Positions 34,610 through 43,830 of a DNA stretch of 64,000 nucleotides are shown here, one piece after another; position 1 is the first letter of the stretch, and each line of letters starts with the position of its first letter. Location of the stretch: assembly GCA_022393335.1 (NCBI GenBank), contig JAJEKB010020807.1:355721-419720 (forward strand). The letters run 5' to 3'. This stretch comes from Macrotrachela quadricornifera. Lineage: Eukaryota > Rotifera > Eurotatoria > Philodinida > Philodinidae. The notes under the pieces were generated by a model. That model worked only from the letters and a program-made list of their open reading frames with translations, ran no database searches and was not told the DNA's origin. A program made the position numbers and the translations under genes.

Positions 34610-36488
34610 ATGAATACAAATCAATCAAGTAATTTATCATTACAACAAATGTATGTATATATATCATTAGTTTATAATATAATAAAGAAAGTTGAATTTT
34701 ATTTAGAAATTCAATTATTGGAAAAAAAAGATTATTATGGATAATTTTTTCTCTTATCATTATTATATTAATTATTGTAACTATTGTTATTTTAACAACT
34801 GTTGTTTTTAAAAAAGAGAAAGATAAATCGAAAACAACAGCAATAACAATAACAACAACAGCTATAACAACAACAGCAACAACAACAACAACAACAACAA
34901 CAACATCAATAACAGCAATAACAACAACAACAACAGCAAAAACAACAACAACAGGAATAACAACAACAATGACAACATCATCAAAAGGTAGATTTTTCTA
35001 TACTCTAAAACAATCAACTCGTTTCTTTGTCTAACAACATTGGAAACAATGAAAATTTTCAGTCTAATTGCTGTTTTAAGAGAGTAAAATTGTGTTGATT
35101 TTCTAAAACAATGCATTGATAGAAATGAGAAATTTGTCATCATTATTTCTTTATTGATTGTTTTGAAAGTGAATAATTTGATATTGATTATGAATTTTAA
35201 GAATGAGATTCGATAAAATAGAACGTATACTAAGTGTATTATGTAAATCTTATATAAAAATAAAATATTTTTCTTATTAGATCAATGTACTCGTTTATAT
35301 GTCCGTTTTGAAGAATATGAAGATAATGGTTGGTTACAATCGATAAAAATAGCTGATATGAATTCTGACGGTAAAATGGACATTATTCTTCGAAGAAGCC
35401 ATTTAGACAAAAGTATAGACATTTTTTATAATAATGGAAATGGAACGTTTACTGTTCAAACTATCTCTACTTTGTCGATCGATTATCCAAAGTTTATGGA
35501 TACATTTGATGTTAATAATGATAGAAAAATCGATATTATTGTCTTGGATATTGGATCAGAAAAAGTCATTATTTTATTAAATAATGGTAATGGTGATTTT
35601 ATTGAACATACATATGAATTCAATGGTGGTGACGACGTTCATATGCTTACTGCTGATGTTAACAATGATAATAATTCAGATATTATTTTCATAACTTCTG
35701 AATCATCACGTCTAGTTGTTTTTCTCAATACTGATAATGGAACATTCATTGAACAACCGGCTCATCCCATCAATAAGTATATGTCGTATTCAACAACAGC
35801 TGATGTAAATCACGATGGTTATATTGATTTAATTGTCATATTTGCATTCCAGTATGACATTGGGATTTTTTTAAATATTGGCAACGGAACTTTCACTGAT
35901 GCGAAGACCTTTCATACTGGAGAACACACAGATAATGTGATAGTAGCTGATCTTAATCATAACGGTAATATTGATTTAATTGTTAAACTTCCGATGATGA
36001 GGAAAATTGGTATTTTTTTTAATTTTCGCAACGAAACTTTTACTAATTACGAGACTTTTCATACTGTAGGCTACCCATACGCGATGGCAGTAGCTGATAT
36101 TAATGATGATGATAAACTTGATATTATTGTCATGCATCGAGAACCACAAACTATTAGTATTTTTTTCAACGATGGTAATGGTATGTTTAATATGTCAAAA
36201 AGTATCCGAGATAATCAGGCGATCAGATTAGTAGCAGTGGCTGATGTCAACGGTGACAACAAACGTGATATTGTTATCGGCAACTTTGGAATGGGTGAAC
36301 GTGGAAGTATTGGTATTTTTCTTAGTACTGATACTGGCAATTTTACTGACAAAATTACATATTTAACTGATTATAATAGCGCTTCCATTGTATCAGCTGA
36401 TATGAATGGTGACAATGAACTTGATTTTATTGTTCTACATTACCTTAGTATTGGTATTTTATACACTAATTGTTCATATAAACATTGA
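34610..36488 (+). CDS. Membrane-anchored FG-GAP/VCBS-repeat protein
   Basis: Three exons join in frame: 34610-34650, 34707-34987 and 35281-36488, giving 509 residues (introns of 56 and 293 nt, phases 2 and 1). The N-terminus MNTNQSSNLSLQQ is cytosolic. KKRLLWIIFSLIII starts a transmembrane helix at about 21-48. Residues about 59-107 are a Thr-rich linker encoded by ACA-type triplets. The ectodomain has at least seven FG-GAP/VCBS repeats with calcium-loop motifs: ADMNSDGKMDII, DVNNDRKIDIIV, DVNNDNNSDIIF, DVNHDGYIDLIV, DLNHNGNIDLIV, DINDDDKLDIIV, DVNGDNKRDIVI, DMNGDNELDFIV. These would form a beta-propeller as in integrin alpha chains and bacterial VCBS proteins. The orientation implies type II topology. 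It is probably a surface adhesion or binding protein; partner unknown. Confidence 0.88.
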
Positions 36489-37460
36489 CATTTTGATAAA
36501 TTCTTCTAAATTATTTTATCTCTATTTTTTGCTTATTGTTTATTTTATGTTGTATTGTGTTACTCTACATATAAAAGCAGCATAACTACGTACTTATAAT
36601 AAAAACTGAAAAGATTCTTTATGAATGATGTTTATTTAAGCGTTTCAAGGCAATATCAAAGTTATTATGATAATTGATGTACATTTTTTCCGGAACTTAG
36701 CCTACGTTCCTGCCCTTTGAAGTGTTATTATTAAAGAATTCGTCCCTACCGAAATCTGTCGTACTAGGTCTCGTTGTCGCTAGCTTCACATCAATGTAAA
36801 AAACATAAGTGTATCGCTCTATAATACATTTCAATTTCAATATTTACTTTTCAATACAATTGATTGTCAAAGAAATTTATTTATGATGCTTTTAACTTCT
36901 TAACTAATCTAATTAATTAAGTTTGATCATTGAAATAATTTACTAATAACTGATTTATTTTATTGATCAATCGTTCAATTTACTGACTTTATAGATATTT
37001 TTCTGGTTGCTATCCGCGTCAAATATTTTACTGATAACTTGAATAATAAGCCTAAACATGTTGTGGGAGTACTTTGAGATATCCACTTATCAGACAGTTT
37101 GCAGCAGTAGTCTTTTTTTTGGAATTCTTTCGTCATAATGTGTTACTTAGTTAACAAAATAATTTCTATAATTTTCTTTTTCGAACATCAAATCATTATT
37201 ATAGCATAGATTTATTGTTTTCTTTCATTAATATTAGCAAACTATTTTTCTTGAGTGAATGCTTTGAAGCATGACATAAATGTTTTTTTTTTCGATTCAA
37301 TTAACTTTCTTTACATCGTGTTATTTCTTTTTCCAAAACACGTGCTATATTTATAAAACATATAGAATGAAAAAGTTTGCATTTATATATATATATCGGT
37401 ATTTTTTACTTATAATTACTGTTGTATTTATAGAACTGACTTATTCATTTGATAAACAAC
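36489..37460. other. Intergenic, nothing recognised
   Basis: 3' flank of the FG-GAP gene and 5' flank of the P450 relic. The AT content is high, and no open frame or repeat pair could be supported. A 98-codon frame at 37280-37576 overlaps the P450 start out of frame and is spurious. Confidence 0.45.
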
Positions 37461-38345
37461 ATGTTTTTTATATTAGCTTTAGCTACCGTTGTTTTATTGT
37501 ATTTGTATGTAAAAATAAAATATTTTACATTACGTGGATCTATTCCAGCTTCACCACCATACGTTTTATTGGGTAACTTAATTGAATCTGGTATATTATT
37601 TAATGGTGTTTCATTCAATGAAGCTTTATTTCAATTTCAAAAACGTTTTGGTGATATATATCAATTTTGGATTGGACCAACACATGGAATCATTGTAAGT
37701 AATGTTAATGATATACAACATATATTTAACAACCGAAATATTTATGATCACGGCGGTATGTTTGTTCAACAAAGTACTGTTATGTTTCCTGATAGTCTTA
37801 TTTGTCTAAGAGGTTGGTTAAATATATCTTATTAAATTTATGAAGTTAATGTGTAGGTCCTGCATACAAACAATATGTTATTGTAACGACTCCGTTGCTT
37901 CGTCGTGGAAAAATTGTCTCTAATTTAGAATTAATTATTGATTGTACTGATCAGTTATTAAATAACTGGCGTAAAAAATCTACTGACAAAATCCACACTG
38001 ATATTGTTGAACAATGTCAAAATCTTATACTTGCTGTATTTGGATATATTAGATTTGATTATGATTTAGACACACTCAACAATTAAAATATAGGATGACT
38101 GTATTTCTAATGATTAATTATTCACCTAGATTTTTTATCTAAAATTTATACAAAGTTAAGTCCACGATATAGACGATCACAAACAATTATTAATAAATAT
38201 CTTAATCAAATAGTTGAAAAACAATTGGAAGAAAGACCACAATCAAGAGCAAAACGAAAACGAATATGTTTAATTGCTTCTCTTGTTGCTTCTTTACAAC
38301 AAGATGAAAAAGCTGAAGCTATGAAGAATGAACAAGATAGAAAAG
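37461..38345 (+). pseudogene. Cytochrome P450, N-terminal half only
   Basis: Exon 1 (37461-37812) encodes an N-terminal membrane anchor MFFILALATVVLLYLYVKI and the proline-rich region ASPPYVLLGNLIESG, then FQKRFGDIYQFWIGPTHGII, typical of CYP2/3/4-clan microsomal P450s. Exon 2 starts at 37857 after a 44-nt intron (GPAYKQYVIVTTPLLRRGKI; helix-C area lacks the usual W). Exon 3 starts at 38130 (FLSKIYTKLSPRYRRSQTI ... EDRKG) after a 48-nt segment that behaves as an intron but begins AT instead of GT. Exon 3 ends at a good donor (G|GTTAAT at 38346), but no later exon was found: the I-helix, ExxR and heme-binding Cys regions are missing. Without the last half it cannot bind heme. A hairpin element sits 300 bp downstream. 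Confidence 0.83.
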
Positions 38346-38651
38346 GTTAATTTATCTTACAATGGAACGGTCTGTACTGTCAACAGAATTGATTAAACTT
38401 CTTCAGTTCAAATGATCATTTTCATCTAGAAACTAACGAATTAAAAATATGCCGTGCCTAGATAAAGATTCTTGAATGTTAAAGTCTGTGAAATTTAGGT
38501 AGAAAAACGAATGAGGAAAGATTGAATCCACCATTATAAAAACAAAAAATAATGTTATTCGTAATGATTATGGAGTTTTTAGGGACTCGAACAACATCTT
38601 GAACAACATCATGTTTTATCCATGCAATGATTTATTTAATGTTAATCTCAA

Positions 38652-38750
38652 TTAGGGGTGCATAAGCTCCAGCGCAGCTCTGAACGAAAGAGTTGTTCGA
38701 TCAGCTCTTTCGTTCAGAGCTGAGCTGAGCTGGAGCTTGTGCATCCCTAA
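38652..38750. mobile_element. 99-bp hairpin element (foldback MITE)
   Basis: TTAGGGGTGCATAAGCTCCA on the left and, on the minus strand, TTAGGGATGCACAAGCTCCA on the right enclose CTCTGAACGAAAGAG / CTCTTTCGTTCAGAG arms. The whole element folds on itself around a loop of a few bases. It lies exactly where the TPR coding frame of the adjacent pseudogene becomes foreign sequence, so it interrupts or truncates that gene. Confidence 0.78.
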
Positions 38751-40170
38751 TAACGACGGCTGCTTTATATAATTCCAGAGCGCGATTGAAGTCACCTTGT
38801 TTTCTGTAGATACGTGCAATATTTATCAATGAACTCGAAATATGACGGCTGTCTGGTGATAGTTGCCGTTGACGCATCTTGTATGCAAATTTGTAATTTT
38901 TAAAGGCTGCATTTAGATCGCATACTTCGTAATCTATATGACCAATGCTATTATAGACAGACGCAACATCTGGATGATCAGCGGACAGTAGTTTTAGTAA
39001 CATATTGAAATATTGTCGGGCTACGTCTAGCTGACCAAATTCCAGAAAAGTAACTCAGCCAAAATAAATAATTGGAGAATATTCTTTTAATTGTTCGTCA
39101 ACTGACAATCGAAATTCCCCAGTCTTGTCCGGACCATCCTTAGTAGTAATCATGCATACTGTCCACACTTTGAATATCTGATCAAATTGTACAGAAACTA
39201 TTTTGAAAAGAGCATTAATATTAAACAGAACTTCTTGTTCATCCTTGAACCGACTCACATCGGCAACATCGACGAAGTTCACCACTGTGTGTAATGAATT
39301 CACTTCGATTTCAAACAAAACAGATCGCACAGTCGATGAAGATTGTGAGTCCTGCCCAGAGAATATAAGTGCCATATTCCGATCTCGTGATGTAGACAAG
39401 AATCCATTAATTGATATAATTTTGCCGACATTTTCGGTAATTTTATCAAACTTCCTTGCTAATAGTTGTTGTCCACGATACAAAATCAATATCTCTGATG
39501 CGAAGAGCTTTGTTCAACTGTTTATACAGAAAACTTTCATCTGTATACCACTCAATCGCCTTCTCTGATGTATATGTCACTCGAAATTTTTCAATTTTTT
39601 CCAGCATATTATGATCAGTTTGATAGTAGTCTTTAAACTTATCGATCATTTCTCGCTTTGCCTGTTTATCATGAGGCATCTTCTTTAGAATATGTGTAAG
39701 AACTTGATACCAGAGAAACGATGCAGACTCTTCGGATAAATCTCGTATTGACTCTTGCTTATCATCTAATAGGCTGAATGCAATTGCCTGTTTTTCCACG
39801 TAACGCATTTTAGTATGCATTGATGTTAGCAGATGATCTTCGTCGGCAAATATGTCTATGATTCGATCGTCTTGATTCTTCAGTTTTGTCAGATTTTGCT
39901 TGTTAGAAGAAAGGATAAAAATGGCTGTCACCGTGTGATGATTTTGAATATAAAGTGTTGTATATAATTCAAATGGATCTGATAAGATGAAGAATACTTG
40001 TTCATCTTTGATTGATTTAACTCTAGTAACATAGATTGTATTCGAAGCGAATCTAAAGAATCGTCGATGTTAGTGCTACACCAAATTAACCGAATTTCTT
40101 CTTTATTATCGATAATTTCGCTACGACGTAAGTTTTTACGCAGATGATTTGATGGAATTGCAGTTACCAT
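38751..40170 (-). pseudogene. Mono-ADP-ribosyltransferase + TPR protein, multiply broken
   Basis: The order on the minus strand matches a large rotifer family. First is an N-terminal region (NKEEIRLIWCSTNIDD, then SIKDEQVFFILSDPFE in a shifted frame). Next is a conserved middle part 39446-39931 (RYVEKQAIAFSLLDDKQES, LSEESASFLWYQVL). Then comes an arginine-type ADP-ribosyltransferase core 39055-39489 with ILYRGQQ, GFLSTSRD (STS motif) and DEQEVLF (ExE-type motif). Last are TPR repeats 38751-39003 (VASVYNSIGHIDYE, SLINIARIYRKQGDFNRALE). Lesions are a frameshift near 39990-40020, a shift with loss of the linker between the middle part and the ART core near 39480, a TGA at 39055-39057, and truncation of the TPR region by the hairpin at 38652-38750. 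A splice acceptor (TTTTTCAG) lies immediately 5' of the first ATG at 40170. Not functional as read. Confidence 0.83.
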
Positions 40171-41398
40171 CTGAAAAAGAGAAGAAGAGCATCATGCGTT
40201 TTTATATTTCAGAAATTCCTCAAGGTTTAATAGGATATCGTACGTAAGATTATTATAAAGAGAGTAATAGTGACACGGAAAATTTCCGGCTACACTTTAG
40301 ATTTCAGTATTACTTAGTTCGTTCTCAGCGCTTTATTTAAAATTAGGTGATTTATCATCGGTACTTTAATTGAGTCTCAAAAAGTTCATATAAATCTGTA
40401 ATCTACTATAAAAAGAATATCTGTGTGAACAGTATTTGATAGGACGAATTTTATAAGTTATGAAAGCTAGGAAATGGGTAATCTATAAATTTTCTCAATT
40501 TAAATCACATCATATTTGCATGATTAATGTTTCCGACAAATAATATTGATGCTATCTCAGCGAGTTAAATCAAATAGAACTAACGGCTAACCGACATATT
40601 GCACATCAACCAATCATAAATTTTGGCTAATATTTGATTTCATCTGCCTTTAATAAAATATCAGTCTGAGTATTCCGAATGATGGATTACTTCTCAAGGA
40701 GTTGCTCTTTATATTTGACACACTCAATTATTCATCTCTAGTTTCGGTTAACGCTTACTACTGCTTGATTATTGAAAAATGAATTTCATCATCGACAGTA
40801 AAGAATTGGTTGTAATCAGTCTTGTTTAGTCAATGCCAATTATTTAAAGATATCGTGTACAAATCACAACAAACAATAAGTCCAAGAAAATCAGCTACAC
40901 ATGAGTCAAGAACGATAAATAAATTTTTGTGGGCTAAGTTTCTCGTCGTTTTTTTTCTTCGCTATTCACTAATAAACCCTCTTTCTGTTTTTTATATTAT
41001 ATTTGAATAAATGTAACATAAGCAAGTACTATTAATAGCACACAATATTTGACTAATGACATCACTAATTAAACACAGGTGACATTTTTCTGATATCTAA
41101 GCACACAATTGTATTTCATACGAAATTAAATAAAAACAAAATTAAGACTTTTAAAAATCAAAGTCGAGTGATGTAAAGTTGATCTAATGATTTTCTTTTT
41201 ATTAGTGATCAAAAAAATCTCTTCATGAAAAAACATGTCTTTTCTTAGATAGCGATTTTGATGTGAGAATCGATTTCTCTGGTGCTCAACGGTATACTGT
41301 TGCTTTAGGTGGAACAAATTTGATATATGTTGTTTGATTTCCAACACCCACAAGCTGAAATCTATTTTTTATTTTCAAATTTGCTGATGCAACATTAC
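40171..41398. other. Intergenic, nothing recognised
   Basis: Flank of the ADP-ribosyltransferase relic. The minus frame at 41126-41353 continues downstream of the GNAT-like relic but shows no recognisable motif. A plus frame at 40822-41010 is also unremarkable. Confidence 0.4.
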
Positions 41399-41906
41399 CA
41401 TAAGGCTAATGCATAATTCAAGTACATATATCTTCTTTGCTTTGATTTCTAGCAAGTACAATTAAAGCACTTTCAATATTTTGACGATGATATTCAATAT
41501 CACGAGGGTAAGGAGATGATACTAATTTTTCTCATCATTCATTTGTAATAACATTTTCATCAAGTATAAACTGATCAACTTCTGAATTCATATGATGAAT
41601 AAGATGATCAATCGATGTTAATAATAAATAACCAGCTAATTTATTTTACTTATCATCAATAATACAAATTAATAATAATGTTGACGAAGATAATAATAAT
41701 TTAAAACTCTCAATCGACTAACTATGAATAAGAAAACCTTGACTTATATCATAATCATTGGTATTTTCAAATTTTTTTATTAATAGTTTTGACTGACAAT
41801 TAATAACATAACCAATAAAATTATTTTTTAACTCTTGTTTATAAACTAAAGCTTCTGTTGTACCATTTTCAAATAATATTGATAAAGATGAAGATAGATG
41901 ATGCAT
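41399..41906 (-). pseudogene. Unidentified protein relic with six in-frame stops (perhaps GNAT-like)
   Basis: One minus-strand frame stays in register for about 170 codons, starting MHHLSSSLSILFENGTTEAL. It reads through KFENTNDYDISQGFLIHS, KLAGYLLLTSIDHLIHHMNS, EVDQFILDENVITNE and EKLVSSPYPRDIEYHR to NIESALIVLARNQSKED. It contains TAG, TAA, two adjacent TGA, another TGA and a final TAG, but no frameshift. Several stops sit where Trp is plausible (TGG to TGA). The strand pattern IIDDK.NKLAGYLLLTSI suggests a GNAT N-acetyltransferase core, but this is only a guess. Not expressed as a full protein if the standard code holds. Confidence 0.6.
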
Positions 41907-42454
41907 TGAATATTTTGCAAAGTAAAAGTACCAAAAAACGACATCTTTTATCGTTTATATCACGTGCGTTCTGCACATCTCGAAAGAAAAAAATATATTT
42001 ACTTTATTTTAACAATGATAACGGTAGACGCTAACAAAAAACGAAACAATCATTGATTTAAGGATTTACACTCGCAGCCTGGTGTACTCTATAAATATAT
42101 GATATTGAGCACAACTATTTTTTAAGTAGTTTATTTATTTAACTAACGTAGCTTGGTAGTCTGTTTTTTCTTTGACGATGTTACTTTTTTATTTATCACA
42201 AAATATTAATTTGTAAAATATACGTATTTGGTTTTTTAATGACACCTGTATGACCCATTTAATGCTGCTTTTGTCACTGTCATTCTTTCATATAAAAATA
42301 TGCTCTGCCTAAATGACGATGTAGAGATAAAGAACAGCTTAAAATTTAAAAGGTGACAAAAGCGCAATTGCTTTTCATTCTTTTACCAACTAATAAAAGA
42401 CGAAACAATGTTATTCCAATATTTTTTGTGCTTATTTATGTAAGTATTAAACAC
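41907..42454. other. Intergenic up to the assembly gap
   Basis: No gene recognised. It ends at the run of N. Any 5' exon of the NHL protein could lie here or inside the gap; an ATGTTATTCCAATATTTTTTGTGC frame just before the gap looks like a possible secretory N-terminus but cannot be linked. Confidence 0.35.
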
Positions 42455-42464
42455 NNNNNNNNNN
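42455..42464. other. Assembly gap (10 N)
   Basis: A run of ten N separates two contig pieces. The true gap length is unknown, and the NHL gene is cut by it. Confidence 0.99.
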
Positions 42465-42776
42465 AGTTATGGAGATAAAATAATAGTTGCTGGTATTCCC
42501 GGACGACCTGGCAATAGCGCAGTTCAACTCTACAGTCCTGAAGGTTTAACTCGTGATAAATATGGTAATTTATATATTACTGATAGTGGAAATAACAGAA
42601 TCCAGATGTTTTGTCCAGGTGCCGTGTACGGTATTACTATTGCGGGTACAGGAAAAAGGGGCAATGCAAGTAACGAACTAAATTTACCTCATGCTGTGGC
42701 ATTTGATTCCGATATGAACTTATATGTTACAGATACATATAATTATCGCGTACAAAAATTCAATAGAATAAAATAA
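42465..42776 (+). CDS. NHL-repeat protein, C-terminal fragment after gap
   Basis: Open from the gap edge to TAA at 42774-42776, 103 residues. Two NHL-type beta-propeller blades are visible: LYSPEGLTRDKYGNLYITDS with GNNRIQMFCPGA, and ELNLPHAVAFDSDMNLYVTD with TYNYRVQKFNRIK. The GxPG..GN.A.QL linker (AGIPGRPGNSAVQL) is typical of the extracellular NHL proteins expanded in rotifers and relates them to TRIM/peptidyl-amidating lyase-type propellers. The frame runs off into the gap at its 5' end, so length and any N-terminal domain are unknown. Upstream of the gap, TTTTTTGTGCTTATTTATGT could be part of a signal peptide, but the link is uncertain. Confidence 0.83.
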   Translation, partial: SYGDKIIVAGIPGRPGNSAVQLYSPEGLTRDKYGNLYITDSGNNRIQMFCPGAVYGITIAGTGKRGNASNELNLPHAVAFDSDMNLYVTDTYNYRVQKFNRIK

Positions 42777-42885
42777 AAACATAAACATTTATTGAATATA
42801 TTTTTGAAAAAATCTTCATTACTTTAATGTAATGTAATGTAGTTATTTTAAAAATAAATAATCCATTGAAATGAATTGAAGCTAT

Positions 42886-42950
42886 TGACACATTAGAAGA
42901 CGTCGGATCTTCTACTACGCCCCTAAAAAAATCATATTTTATGATAGTCT
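42886..42950 (+). repeat. Diverged end of the 11365-type TIR element
   Basis: GACACATTAGAAGACGTCGG followed by ATCTTCTACTACGCCCCTAA and AAAAATCAT parallels the left end of the element at 11365 (GACATATTAGAAGACCCGGG, TCTTCTA, ...). The matching right end was not located, so only a fragment can be claimed. Confidence 0.5.
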
Positions 42951-43084
42951 AAACGATAATTTCTGGTTTTTATGCTTTTTTGCTCCATACATTGTCAGTA
43001 AATGAGTTTGGTCAACTTAATTGATTCTCGGTATAATAGAAAGTAACCAGATAATATTTCAGTGAAACAATCGGGTCGCATTCA

Positions 43085-43830
43085 TTTAGCCGACAATCAC
43101 TTCACCGACCGATTTTTTCATCGACAAAAAGTCTTGTATGGTTTGCTATGTTTATGTAAAACATTGCAAGTTTCTTATTTTGGTACAGTTGGACAGAGTA
43201 TCGACTGCTCTATCGACCCATATAATTTTCATTTTCTTTTCGTCGATTCTTGACCAAGAAAACTTGATAAATCCTAAGAAGCAGTCGAAAAGAATTTTGC
43301 ACTTAGCAAAGATGGGTAGAATAAATGACTGTGTTGTGTGTTTTGTTTTTGCGTTATCTAATACGTTTCATTAAAAAACAAAATACACCAAAAGATGCAA
43401 CGTGAAAAGCTCTATAATTTACACCACAAAGCTTATTATAACTGTTTTAAAAAAAATATTAAAAATGCTGCGGAACCTATTTTCGTCCTTTTTAGTCCAG
43501 TTCAAAAACAAAATTTGAAACTATAAAACAAATGGCCTTATGTGTATTGTAGAGTTTTTCACACTGCATCTTCTAGTTTACTTTTTTTTCTAATAAAACC
43601 TACCAGATGATGTAAAAGAACATAAAATATCGTCATCTATCCTGCCCATCTGTGCTAAGTGCTTATCAATTGTCTTGGTCAAGAATCAATGAAAAGAAAA
43701 TGGAAATTATATGGGTCGATGCTCTATTCAACTGTATCAAAATAAGAAACTTGTGATGTTTTACATAAACATAGAAAACCACACAAAACTATTTTAATTA
43801 TATTTTCGTTTGGTGTTGATTATGTTGATG
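43085..43830. repeat. Long inverted repeat (~350-bp arms, ~85% by eye)
   Basis: The left arm, about 43085-43440, and the right arm, about 43545-43830, are inverse complements. Matching anchors are GCTATGTTTATGTAAAAC (43147) against GTTTTACATAAACATAG (43759), AAGTTTCTTATTTTG against CAAAATAAGAAACTT, and ATTTTCATTTTCTTTT against AAAAGAAAATGGAAAT. Others are GATTCTTGACCAAG against CTTGGTCAAGAATC, and AAAAGATGCAACGTG against CACTGCATCTTCTA. Arm lengths differ because of small indels. A transcript across it would form a long hairpin. No transposase frame was recognised; it may be a foldback transposon. Confidence 0.75.

Noticed and set aside
34862..35143. Leucine-rich minus-strand frame
   Set aside because: It is the antisense of the ACA-repeat Thr linker of the FG-GAP gene.
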